Assembly: GCA_008360975.2 (NCBI GenBank)
Contig: CM039184.1
Location: 39,109,797-39,173,796 of the forward strand
Reading direction: 5' to 3'
DNA from: Lichenostomus cassidix
Taxonomy: Eukaryota; Chordata; Aves; Passeriformes; Meliphagidae
Length of the DNA stretch: 64,000 nucleotides
Both the position numbers and the translations under genes were made by a program. Positions within the stretch are counted from its first letter, which is position 1, and every line of letters begins with the position of its first letter. Below the pieces are notes generated by a model, which did no database searches, was not told the origin of the DNA, and worked only from the letters and a program-made list of their open reading frames with translations. Positions 1 through 12,045 of the stretch are shown piece by piece.

Positions 1-2504
1 GTAAGAAGTCATGCAGTATTTTAAAGTTTGAGTCTTAAATCATCATACAAGTAAGTTTTCAGACACCTAGTGTCCTCTGAAGTATTACTTCTGTTTATAG
101 CCAAGAAAGATTCCTGTAAATATCTTCTTTATTTCTTTTTAGTACATCTTCTGTGTAGAGGTAATACGTAATTATGTCATTAATACCAATAAGTAGGTCC
201 ATGTCCCAGTGATTTGGTGTTTAGCACAGTTAGAGATTTTCTTCAGATTCAGTTCCTTCTATACAAAAACCACTGAAGAACATGACAGAAAATAGTGTTT
301 CAGCTCTAATTTTGATAGCGTTTCTCCTTTGTCATCTTAAACTAACCCAAGCTTAAACTAAGCCCAGATAGAGAGATTCCTATCTGACACTTATATTTGG
401 GAGGTAAGTGTTGTGAATGAGTGTTTTAAGGTCACTTAAAGAATCTCATATCATAGTGTGGCCAGGGTGGGGGCACACACCACAAAATGTGCCAGATTTT
501 TGGGACTTACTGAATGTCCAGCCATTGTATTGGTGTGCTTTTCTGTATTTTATGTAAAGCACTCAAGAAACGTGATGTAAATATAAACCTAGTCATGTAC
601 ATACCTTCTCATATGCATATTCTTGGAGACATTGGGCTGAAACCCAGGTTTCTCTTAGAGTATCCTTAAAAAAATAAATGGATTAAAAAATGAAAAAGGG
701 ATACATGGTAATAGAGAGTATGAAAACAAAGAAGTCATCTATGCTCTTAAACCTGAAATTCAGTAATCACAAGAACCTCATGTATAGTTAGGGAAAGGAT
801 AAAATTATAACATTTTGAAATATTGTATGTTTAGTGCTTTGATGATAAATATTAATTAGGGGAGCTGGTAAAACATATGGCCAGTGACATATGTAAAATT
901 AATTAAGACATTACCAGTTGTAGATTGCAAATTTATGTTCACTAATTAATCAAGAAAACAATATTTATAGGTTAATTTCATTTTAAAATCATAGCTATTT
1001 TGGAGTTGGGGACTGAAGTTAACAGCAGTACAAGCTGACTGGATTTTGAGTGGGTTTTTGAAAGGGTGCTGCTCTTTCATGTAAAACACTTTCATATAGA
1101 AACCAGAGTGAGTTTCAACAGACAGAGGGTACCACTACCCTGCTGTGAGCAGCTTTCTTATAACTACCCAGTATGAAACTGATAGTATGGACTAGTTCTT
1201 TTGAATTAGTTGGTTTTGTTGTTTAGGAGTCTACTGGGTTGAATTCAGAACTGGGATGTGAACTAAGTTACAAACCAGCTTTGAAGATTGCTCTTTCAGG
1301 CTTGAAAATGTATTTTAATCTGAGGTAATGAACAGCATTTTCAAGTCTCTAAAGAACCAAAAATTAAACTTTCTACAACTTTGTTGTTGTTTGAGAATGA
1401 GAACTTCTTCCTGAATTTTGATGGCTGACAAAGAAAAATAACATTCGTCTGACAGCCCCTGCAGTCTAGAAATGAAAGCACTGCCTACACCATGCACCCC
1501 ACACATGTTGGGGGTGACAATGCATTTGTTACAGAACTTGCCTGTGTATGAACAGGGATCATTTGTCTAACATTTCCAGGTGACTGCCCACCTAAAAAGA
1601 GCTGCTGTTCGAATTACTGGATATTCAGTAACCCTTGATAAAGTTTTTTAAAGCCCAAGCACAGCTATTAACAGCAGTCTTGTTGCTGAAATGGTGGATG
1701 GCATAGCTGCAGCTGTCCTGTTGATGCTTAGTTAAAGACATAAGTAATAGAGCCAGCAATACTGAGGTACAGAAATTCAGTAACTTACCATGGGCTATGT
1801 AGCTGCTGAACACTGCTCACAAAAGGCTTTTGATCTCTTGTTACCACCAGTGTTCTGTTCACTTGCCTTGGCTTTTACACCTCTACAATGCAAATGAAAG
1901 AAGTAAGTCTCACATGCAAAATAGGTGCCATGTCATGAAAAAAGGCAAAAGAGTTCATGTTCCTTGCTAAGATGGTCAACAAAACTTGAAAGCGTATTTT
2001 GAGAGCACAGCTTCACTATTTTTCTCTCAGTCACTTTAGAGTAGGTATAGGCAATTTTCCTGAGCTTTCATTGGGAAATAAAAATATTTTACATGAGAAG
2101 AGAATGAATGGCTCCCATTTCTAAAAAGATGCTTGGATACACAACACGTGTTCATACAAATTTAGGCATTGGCTAACTACAGCCTTAAGAAATACTGGTG
2201 TTTATAAAACCTAGCAGCCACCTGTGATGGCATGGAATTTTCTCTATTTATTCTTTAGGAAAAGCCCTGTTATTTTATTTCACGGCTATGGCTTCGACTT
2301 GTGATGTCAGTCTTTTTTCTTGTTGACCTTTTATATAGAGATTATCATAAATTCATTTAGGTTGGAAAAGACCTTTAAGATTATTGAGTCCAACAGTAAA
2401 CCTGACACTGCCAAGTGTTTTACTTGACACAGAAGAACCTCTCACTTCTGTGAAACAAGTGGTCATTCATTATCAACAAAATACAATTGTTTTTCTCAAC
2501 ACAG
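1..2504 (+). other. WWC2: WWC2 intron (upstream of penultimate coding exon)
   Basis: This is AT-rich intronic sequence with no exon I can support. The first six bases read GTAAGA, a good splice donor, so the preceding WWC2 exon may end exactly at the window edge. The intron closes with a pyrimidine-rich tract and an ACAG acceptor just before 2505. One short CR1 tail lies inside it at about 2343-2412. Nothing else recognisable is present. Confidence 0.75.
2343..2412 (-). mobile_element. CR1 LINE 3'-tail fragment
   Basis: On the plus strand the sequence holds TTTAGGTTGGAAAAGACC, followed by a GAGTCCAAC-like stretch. This is the reverse complement of the CR1 3' UTR. Only about 70 bp survive, so the element is heavily 5'-truncated and inserted antisense to WWC2 in an intron. 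The outer boundaries are approximate. Confidence 0.8.
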
Positions 2505-2632
2505 GCTGAACAGTCAAAAGAAGAGCAGAAACAAGGTTTAAGTGCAGAGAAATTGATGAGGAAGGCTTCTAAGGATGTGTGCCGGCTACGGGAGCAGAGC
2601 CAGAAAGTGCCACTGCAGGTGCAGTCATTCAG
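2505..2632 (+). CDS. WWC2: WWC2 penultimate coding exon (partial gene)
   Basis: The 128-bp exon begins in phase 0 after a TTCTCAACACAG acceptor and ends with a split Arg codon (AG) before a GTATGG donor. It encodes a lysine/glutamate-rich stretch that includes KLMRKASKDVCRLREQ and ends VQSF-R. I recognise this as the extreme C-terminal region of WWC2, a KIBRA-family cytoplasmic scaffold with WW, C2 and coiled-coil domains that feeds into LATS/YAP (Hippo) signalling. The WW and C2 domains lie upstream of the window. The reading frame joins cleanly to 4605 and gives the continuous peptide VQSFREKIAYF. WWC1 and WWC3 share this tail, but the neighbouring claudin-22/24 and CDKN2AIP genes argue for WWC2. 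Confidence 0.93.
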
Positions 2633-4604
2633 GTATGGTCTGTTCTTTTCATGCTCTTCTTAATGTAGTGAAGTAGCATGAACTATTTCTAGATATAATC
2701 AGATATGCCCTGTAGTATTAGTGAAAAGTCTACATGGCTTTGACTTGCCAGAAACATGCCACCTTTCTAACATGGCTCTAAGTTGGAGTTTCAGAGGACC
2801 AGGCCTCGGTACCCTGCTGGTGTGGTAGCTCAGTGTGTGAGGAAGCAGAGTGGAGTGTCAGAGCCCTGTGTGACATCTGCGGTGGGTTGGCACATGTGTG
2901 ACTGTGGCTGTGCCTCACCACACCCACAGCACATTGACAGTGGGCTTTAAGTCATGGGATCTCTTCCAGTGATGGCAGGTGCCTGAAACAAATAGTCACA
3001 AAAGGAGAAGTAGGACAGGATACATCTCATCAGGGAACTCATTAACCACTACTGGTGCCTTGCTCAAGGCTTAGTATTAAAGAAAGATCTTGAATCCCTC
3101 CTCTGTTTTGTGTCCCTTCTCCTTTTGGTTGTGAAGCAACCAATTACCTGAAGCAATTAATGAAGTGTTCTTGCTTAGCATAAGCCAGAATGAACAGTCT
3201 TTCTCTTAAACCTTAATTCTAACTGGTCTGAATTCCTAAAAGGCTGGCCAGTAAGTGGCAGGGCTTGCAGCCTGGAGGCCACACTTCTACATAAAAAGAA
3301 ATATAAATCCATTGATTGAAAAATACAATGCTTGCTTTTGCACACAGAAACAGTACTGCAAGTTAATCTGCTTTGTTTTGTCAGTTAATACACATTTTTA
3401 AAGTTTGAATTTTTAGATTCCTTTATAGGAAATTTAAGTCAACTGCTAATAAACATGAGACGTTTTTTCCTTTTTTTAAACCATCTTTTGTGAACAGTTG
3501 GAAAAGCCCATAAGCAAGTAGGGGCTTGTAAGGCAGCATGTCTTGCAAACCACAGCTGTAAGGGATGCAGAGTCAAAGCAAGAGAGAAAGGAAAGGGGTT
3601 CCTCAGCAAAGACGTCTTACAGCTGAGTTATTTATCTTCATTTTGAAATTCAGTGCATCGTGAAGATTTCACTTTCTGTGCATGCCTTGAGAAAGGATTT
3701 TGGTTAGTGCTGGTTATATAACAGTCATCACAGACTGCTGCCTAAATCTACAGGAACATGTACTGGTGCTCAAAACTTCACTCCCCTGCAAGAAGGGTAT
3801 CAAAAGGCTCCATTGTCCTTTATTTTCTAGTCACCACACAACTAGGAAGAGAAAGCCAGTTTAGGTTGGTTTTCTTCTGAGCTACTGTTTTTCATGGGAA
3901 CTCGTAACTTCACCAGTGGAAAACATGGTTTAGTCTTCTGGATAAATACTTACCTCCTGAGGCTGAATTGTACATGCCCTGCTAGTTGGACTTGTTACAG
4001 TGCTGTGGCCTGAGACTAATCACAGAGAGACATTTTTAAACCTCTCAAGAAGAATGACTCTTCTGAGCTTTAATTTTTAAGCCCCCAGTACTTCTCTTCT
4101 GCTTTCTAGCCTGCTGCTAGGCAAGCCTGTGTAAACTTGTTATGCTTCAGTTGTGTCTCAGTTCCTAAGTGACAGAAGTAGTAACAGCACAGGGGAAGCA
4201 ACTGGGAGAATTCTGCTTCTGTGAGTTTTGCCCAGACACAACTATTCCCCCCTTGCCCTTTTCCCATGTCAGGATAAAATTATTTATTTTGCCTTCTCAT
4301 GCCCCCAATGAAAATATCATCATAGGAAATTCAGTGACTGGAACAATATTTCAGTCTTATCATTGCAGTTATTAATGAAATTCTGATATTTTTCTCATTC
4401 AAAATTAGAATTGCTTTTTACATAAATCTGCCTAAGAAGGTAATTGTGTCAGAATGCCTCATTTGTTGTAAATTGGTTTTCTGTGTATTTTCCAAACCTG
4501 TGTTTTGAAGAACAATGCTGTAACTTTAGCAACTCTACAGCAGATGACATTGGAGTCATGCCACAAATGGTAAAAATATCCCTTGTTTTCTTTTCTAATT
4601 TCAG
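2633..4604 (+). other. WWC2: WWC2 last intron
   Basis: This 1,972-bp intron lies between the GTATGG donor at 2633 and the TTTCTAATTTCAG acceptor ending at 4604. I see no repeats, RNA genes or alternative exons with family-level support. The ORFs that cross its 3' end only read through into the terminal exon. Confidence 0.85.
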
Positions 4605-4671
4605 GGAGAAGATAGCATACTTCACAAGAGCAAAGATCAGTATACCAGCCCTTCCAGCTGATGATGTATAA
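4605..4671 (+). CDS. WWC2: WWC2 terminal coding exon with PDZ-ligand C-terminus
   Basis: The exon completes the split Arg codon and then reads EKIAYFTRAKISIPALPADDV before a TAA at 4669-4671. The final ADDV is the class-III-like PDZ-binding tail conserved at the end of WWC/KIBRA proteins. The upstream FTRAKISIP segment is also family-conserved. Splicing is supported by a pyrimidine tract plus TTTCAG at 4592-4604 and by the frame match to 2505-2632. The stop codon marks the start of the long 3' UTR. There is no disruption, so the gene's 3' end looks functional. Confidence 0.95.
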
Positions 4672-7600
4672 TTATGCATTTTCATTGAAGTGTTTTTCCA
4701 CTTGTTCATCTCTTTTCAGATGAGCTTTGTAGTTCCAGTGATGTGCTTTCAAAGATCTTCTATTTTACATTCACTATTGATATGTTTATTTGTAAAATAT
4801 AGTGAACTGAGTTGTTGTAAGCTTAAAAAATGGCAAAAAAACCACAACAAACAGAAAACCAAAGTAGATTAATTTTGGTATACTGATGCTGATTTTGTAC
4901 AGTTTGTGTGTATCACATCTGTGTTTTTATTTTGTAAAGATGGAACAAAGGAACAGAGGCAGTACTAAGCATGTATCCTGTTGAACTGCACTGTGTTGAG
5001 AAAAATTATGTTCAACAGACAACTGTTTATCTTTTCACTATTTTCATGTGAGCAGACTGTGAAGATGGCTATTTTGCCATGCAATACTTTTGTACAAGAG
5101 TGTAACTTTTATAGTTTAAAGTTAACCACAAGCATAAGCTCCTTTCCAAAACATCCAGGCTGCCTCGCAACAGCTGCTGATTAGATTCATCACCCACATT
5201 GTAATTTTGTTTCTGAAAATAATTTTTTTCTGGTTTTGTTTTTTAATACTTTGTAGGAAGACACAGAGTTCAGAGTTTAGTTTTGTGAATGTACAGTATT
5301 TTAACCTGCACTAAAAGGTTTCTTGCATCTGCAGGAGAGTGAGAAAGGCAAGGCAGACAAGTAACCCTAAAAACTTACTTTGAGACTACCAAAAGAGGCA
5401 GCTGCCTTCTGAACAGGATGAATCAAATTCATTATACCAACACTGAAATCAGAACAGTTATATCCATTGTGCACTTAAAAATGAGAGTTTCTCTCTGTTA
5501 ATCCTTTGTCCTAGGGGCTGTCTGATTGCCTGCTAGGAACACATGAAGGAGAGTGCTAGGTTTACAGAGCTAAAGATGCTTCATTAAAGTATTTATACCA
5601 GAAAAAAATCTCTCACATGCTAACTCCAATATCAGAAGTCCTATTGGTAAGGTAAATCCTTTCTGAAAAAGAAAAGCTCATGACTAGAAGTCTGCACAAA
5701 TTTCAGTACAATAAATAATAATTTTTAAAATATATAATTGACCTTGTATGCAGTTGGGGGTGCACAGGTTTAATGAATAGATGTGAATGACTTGTTTGAA
5801 ATACGTCTTAAATGCTTCTTCTGAGCAGGCTGCTTCATCAGGAGGCAGCTTGGATGCCTTCTGTTAGAAGTTCAGAGCACTGGATGTAGGTGTTCAAGCA
5901 GTCCTGTCTTGGTAAAGCAGGGGGGGTCATCTGTGGGTACTGTGTAACTAGGTGGATATTGCAGAGAACAGAAATATTTAATTTTCTACTTAGTATGTTG
6001 CACTCATATGTATTTCATTCACTGGCTACAGTTTTCTTCCCCAAACAACAAGCCCCCTTGCGTGGACTTCATCTTTCGGAAATGCTATAATTACTTGGTG
6101 AGCAAACGGAAACAATATAAGCACAATATGGTCGCAGCTGCCTTAGATTCAAAGTGACAATTCTGTGATGAGAGGTCTGTGTAACACCCAAGGGCTTTCT
6201 TATGCACAAATACATCAGTTCACTGAAATATAAAGCAAACATGCTATTTTGATCAAGATGATGGATTGAACAGCCTTTGTGAATGCCCCATTTGTTTTTT
6301 GTGTCTTGGGTTTGAGATAACATTCATGTTTGAAAGGTCAATTAAAAGAAAAAAAATCTGGAATTACTTAATGTAGAGGTGAAATGAAGGTTGACAGTTT
6401 CAGCTTCTCAATTTGATTATATAAGGTGTTTGTAGAATGATGTTTAGAGGTCTACTTTATGATTTTTCTTTTATTTATTTACAGTCTTATTTATGTTCTG
6501 TTTAATATAGTTCAGTTCTGGCCATAAAAATATTTGTAATGAAGGATGCTATTGTGAAAAATACTTAGAGATGTCTAAATTCTTGCCCAGTTAGCTGTTT
6601 TTTCTCAAATGTTGAATATATTTTTTTTAAGTATTATTGTCTGATTTGTAAGCATAAGTGAAGTCAAAACTTAAGTATTGCTGGCTTCAGCTTACAAAAC
6701 GCCTTTAAAAATGAGAGGCATATTCATGCTCTTCATTTTCCAGACTGGTAAAGTTGAACATATTTATAGGCAGCTTTTAACAATTCTGGGTTTGGAGTTT
6801 GGGGTTTTTTTTACTAATTCAGCTTATCACACTTGAAACACTCACTAGAATAAGCTAAAATAATACATACAAATAAACTCCCATCAGTTTAAAGTGATAA
6901 ATATTACTCTTGCAGTGAAATTTACTCTGCACAGCAGGGTATAACGAATGTAATTAATTCTATTGCCAGGTACCAATGTCACTGCAGTTGCATATATCAA
7001 AATGTAAATATTACTGGTTCAAGAATATTTAGCCAAATGAGCAAAGTTTAGCAGAAATTGTAATAGAACACAAATCAAATAATTTTAAGATTATTTTTCT
7101 TTTTACTATTGCTATGTTTATACTGTATTAAATATCAAATGCTCAGGACTGAACTAAATATTTAATCAGGTTATATTCTGAATGTGTTTCTGTTCTAATT
7201 TTGTCTGTAAGAGTATGCAAATACATTACATAGATTAACTTGTCTCTGCACTTTTCATGTGTTTCAGTGATTGGAAAATACATTTTTTTTAACAAAGCTG
7301 TTTTCCAGACCAGTATTTTATTTATTTTCTTGCTCTTGTATCTCTTTATATGGTCTTTGCAGAAACAGATGGCTGCTACTGCTTTGTCAATGTGAAATCA
7401 CGCTAGTTTATAGAAAGTTCATGTCAATCACTGACAGCTCTAAGGATAAGTTACATGGAAACTGATTCATGTACTTGAAGTTAGTTCTTTACACTGATGA
7501 AGTAAAAACTGCACCAGCAATGAACACAGTTGAGTCTCCTCCAGACAACATCTCATTATTGCTGAGAAATACTGGCTTTCCTTAGCGAGAGAGAGAGAGA

Positions 7601-8126
7601 TTGAGCAGGGATAGAGGTGGTCATATTCTCTCTCTCTCACAATGGATTACATGGCATTATGTCTGAGAACATTTAGTTTACACTAAATTATACAGGCCCA
7701 GCAAACTTCATTCAAGGCTGTACTGCATTAGGCTTTGGTAATGCATGTTAAACTGGCACTACAAACTCTTTCAGACTTCAACTAGTATTATTTTGTAAAA
7801 AATACATTGTTTAAAACAGCCCTGGTAGGAGTTCTGCCATTTAAAATATGGTTAAGTCTCCATACAAGCCTAGAGATCTAAAATTTTGTACTCACTCCAA
7901 GCCATACTACAAAAACAAAATCTGCCATTGATCAGACTTGGGAGAAATACAATGGTGGCTTAGATTGCCATAGCTCATCAAGTAATGTAATTAAAATTGG
8001 AAATAATAGCGATTAAAAGTAAGAAAGAATCCTACCCTCATCTTGTAAACAGTAACCTGTCTGTTCAGCAGGTCTCTCTCTTTCTGTAACACAAGCAGGA
8101 AGTCAGAAAACCAGATATCTGCCCTT
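4672..8126 (+). other. WWC2: Probable WWC2 3' UTR and downstream flank
   Basis: This AT-rich sequence follows the WWC2 stop. AATAAA signals lie at 5710-5715 and 6872-6877, and a Pumilio-type element TGTAAATA lies at 7003-7010. A GA/CT inverted simple repeat sits at 7587-7638, and an A/C-rich tract at about 4827-4862. In human the WWC2 3' UTR is reported to run under the antisense claudin gene, so the transcript here may extend into or past the claudin pseudogene. The true end cannot be set from sequence alone. Short ORFs in the stretch show no family resemblance. Confidence 0.6.
7587..7638. repeat. Inverted (GA)n / (TC)n simple repeat
   Basis: A GAGAGAGAGAGAGA run at 7587-7600 is followed 26 bases later by a TCTCTCTCTCTC run at 7627-7638. 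The two arms can form a 12-bp hairpin in either strand's transcript. It lies in the probable WWC2 3' UTR. Confidence 0.85.
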
Positions 8127-8715
8127 TTAAAGTCTTCCATTTCCAATTTCCAAATGCTGATGGGCGTCTTGTATATCTGCCACTGCATACTGCTCTCATA
8201 AGTGACAGACAGGTGATAAGCAGATTGTGGAGAGGAGTAGAGATTCCCCTAGAATTAAAAAAAAACCACCAAACCAACCACTGAACAGTGCATCTGCTGT
8301 TTCCCATTGGGGCAGAATCTCTGGGATGTCTTCATCCCAAATCTCCTGGGCTATAGTGTAAGCAAGGGACAGGGTCTCCAGACATCACCTAGCAACAGCT
8401 TTTTTTAGCTTCTGCTCCATATCCTTTATCTTTTGACTGTCCAAGACTGGAGATCACAAAGCTCAGAAGTCCTAGTCCATTTGATGTAGATACTAAAATT
8501 CTGGAAATCTTCTAGAGGCAAAACTAGGGAAAAATAAGTCTTTACACTGTGTTCCTACATTGTTTGCCAGAGTCCCATGCTCCAAAGCTCTGGTGCATTT
8601 AAGTCTGAGATTTTTCCAGCCTGGGTAAGTAGTTACAGGTACCAGTTAAAATCCGTCCTAGCACAGACAAGAGAAATCCAGCTAACTGTAGGCTGTGTCT
8701 GTCTGCCACATTCAT
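8127..8715 (-). pseudogene. Decayed claudin-22/24 paralogue
   Basis: Read on the minus strand, the stretch aligns from start to end with the intact claudin at 9933-10586. A start-like ATG lies at 8715-8713, followed by LQLAGFLLSVLG (TM1) and NYLP. A TAA at 8601-8599 then stops the frame after 38 codons. The ATGGGACTCTGGCAA of the extracellular-loop GLW motif remains at about 8570, but roughly 15 bp beyond it are lost, and the TM3 region has a larger deletion. The DNA matching TM4 and the C-terminal AVAEQ region survives near 8155-8330, ending near 8127. The loop-1 Trp that follows YLP, and the Trp of the TM1 LGW, are both changed. It is single-exon like its neighbour and in the same orientation, so it is a tandem duplicate rather than a retrocopy. 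By position next to WWC2 it corresponds to human CLDN22. Confidence 0.93.
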
Positions 8716-9932
8716 TTTTTTGCAGTCACAGAAGCACCAAACCATTGGCTTATGCAGGCACTGTTCAGCCCAGTTCTTTGTCATGCTCTGTCACACATAA
8801 GCAAGAGTTAAAACAATGCCTTATGAAGCACGAAATATTTCTCTCCTCCCTCCTGCTTTGTGTGGCCTGGTTCCATGTGCAGTGTTTGCAAGACTGGCAG
8901 GAGATATGATAAACCAGTAGCAGAAAAGTGTGGCAGAAAAGTAGCAGAAAAGTCACTTTTCATTAGGTTTTGGTTTGTTTTTTTAAGAGAAGCATATACT
9001 TGGCTTTCCATCAATCAGCTAAAGCATTACAGAAGTTCTGCTAGTTTTGGCATCTCACAGTTTGTTTTAAAGTTTTAATCCTGATGCACTCAGAGCAAAT
9101 GACACTGTCTGCTTTGTGGCCAGTTAAATGTCACATGTTTAAAGTCAAAGATTATACAGCAACATGTTCCAAACATGACTGAAGGGAGCTTAAGGGACCT
9201 TGGATAGGATGCATAATGCCTCACAAGCTGTGTCAGAGGACGATAGAGCTACATTGGTTTTTAAAGCAACATTTCTCAGCCTATTTTTGTTGCATAAAGT
9301 ATGCAGGTGCCAGAAACGTTTGGAATAACTTGTATGGTCAGTTTAATGTGGCACACTGGGAAAATACAGCTTGCTGGGTCTGAGGCACCCACACCATCAC
9401 ACCCCATGCACAAAAAGACAACAGCAAAGCTTGCTACAATTTCAGAAACCAACTATTTCCAAATACACAGAAAAAACATTTGATGCAATGCAGGTATTCA
9501 GACTGTTTATGATAGGAAATCTCCTCTGTTTGTATGTCACTGCATCAGTCAAGTGGAAAATTGCAACAGGAGTCAAACTTTGGGGCTTATTTCATTGGTT
9601 ACATAAAAAAGGAAGCACATTTTGCTTAAAAGCCAAGCTGTAAGAGAATAGGCACATTCATTTCCAGGATTTTACAGTGCAGTTAAGAAAGCAAAAGCAC
9701 CTTTTCTGTGCAGTCTATGAAAACTTCAGCATTTTGCTGCAATTTTAAACAGTTCCACAGGTGAGAAAATGCATCACCTTCCAATACCGGTTTATGGAGA
9801 AAGCAGACATCAATTTAGGAAATCGGCTAGGTAAAAAAAACCCTTTGAATTACTACCGGAACAAGCTTCTGGCTTGCACCAGGGTTTGGAAAAGATGGGG
9901 CAGTATTTCTGTACTGCTTAAAACCTTCCATT
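8716..9932. other. Spacer between claudin pseudogene and claudin gene
   Basis: This 1.2 kb stretch probably includes the 3' UTR of the intact claudin on the minus strand. It contains a small tandem motif in which GCAGAAAAGT is repeated three times at about 8919-8953. I see no further gene. Confidence 0.6.
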
Positions 9933-10754
<822 letters not shown>

Positions 10755-11946
10755 TCACGAATATAAAGTTTCACATAAAGGACGAAGGACTTCACTAAAC
10801 CATGAGTTAGGCTTTCCGATAAGGATTTGATCTGTTACCTTCCAATTTGCTTGGTAAAATTATATCCCAATGCCTGATGATTACAAGCCTGAGGATGAAC
10901 AAAGAGGGCTCTATGACCCCTCACCCTAAAACACAACAGAAATCTTTGTGCTTCAATACGGATTAATTAGATTTTAAGTGGTGATAAAAAGGCAGCTCAG
11001 TGTGCAACAGGACTTCATTGTAATAGCTAAATTTGAGATTTCAGGGATGTAAATCAAGGCCTTGTAAAGAAAGGTAGACTGTTTGCCTATAATCTTTATT
11101 CTTAGACTTCCTCAACATACATAATGGCTTATCTTCCACTGCCCTGTTTTATGTCCCCAGCACTGTAAAAGACGCTTTGTAAAAGATCCTTACGTTTCAC
11201 ATTTTCTACATTCATTTCTTTTAAAATGGGCTTTGTTTTGACTGACTTTTAAGGGAAAAAGGAGACGGGTATGGTGAAAGTACCGTAGAAAATGAAATCC
11301 TAGACATCCCTCCACCATAATGAACCCAGGCAGATCATCAGCCAGCTTAAACTTTACCTGCCCCAGGACTTCACCTGGTAGCAGCTTACAGCAGCTCAGT
11401 GTACCCTTTCCCAAAGCCCATGTCCCAGATGGCACACAGTGTATTCACTTTGTATCTAACAACATTTGGCACTCAATGCTCCCAGGGCCAGGAATGCCTA
11501 GTACACCTTTCTGATCAAAGCAAGATACCATTATGCAATTACTCCATTAGGAAATCCTGCTTTTTCCTGCTCTCATGTCAGCTACACTTGTGCTTATCTA
11601 CAGGGTCAGAAGGAGAAGATCTGTTTGCTGTTCCCCTTCCCACACGTAACAGCATATCCTGTATAGGAAGGAGCTGAGTAGCATGAACACATCCACATGT
11701 GTATCACCCAAAGATGTTTTCCAGTCTTTTTTGACTTCCTAGGTGTGATAATGTATTTATCTGTATATTTTAATTCTCAGTTGTTCAAAATGGGTTATGT
11801 GATGGGAAAACATGACACTGCTTTTGAAGGTTTCCAAAATTGTGAAGGGTATCATTAAGAACTGTCACTGTGAGATGATCTTCTCTTCCTCATTTTTATA
11901 CAGTCTTAATTTCTAACCCTTGGTTTTTTTCCTGTCAAAAGCTGCG

Positions 11947-12045
11947 AAGAAAAAAAAAAAAAACCCACAAACAAAAAGCCCAAACAAACAAAAACAAGCC
12001 AAAACCAAAAAGCCCACAAAAAAACAAAAAACAAAAAAAAATCCC
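11947..12045. repeat. A/C-only low-complexity tract
   Basis: About 100 bp composed almost entirely of A and C, with an A14+ run followed by irregular AAACAAA, AAAACC and AGCCCAAA units. It has no fixed period. Similar but shorter tracts occur at about 4827-4862, 8257-8282, 16854-16911, 18921-18943 and 39507-39582. Confidence 0.85.

Noticed and set aside
1575..1640. Possible additional WWC2 exon after a TTTCCAG at about 1579
   Set aside because: The translated sequence does not resemble WWC2, and the short open stretch has no convincing donor.
8577..8909. Plus-strand ORF of 110 codons
   Set aside because: It runs antisense through the claudin pseudogene and has no family features.
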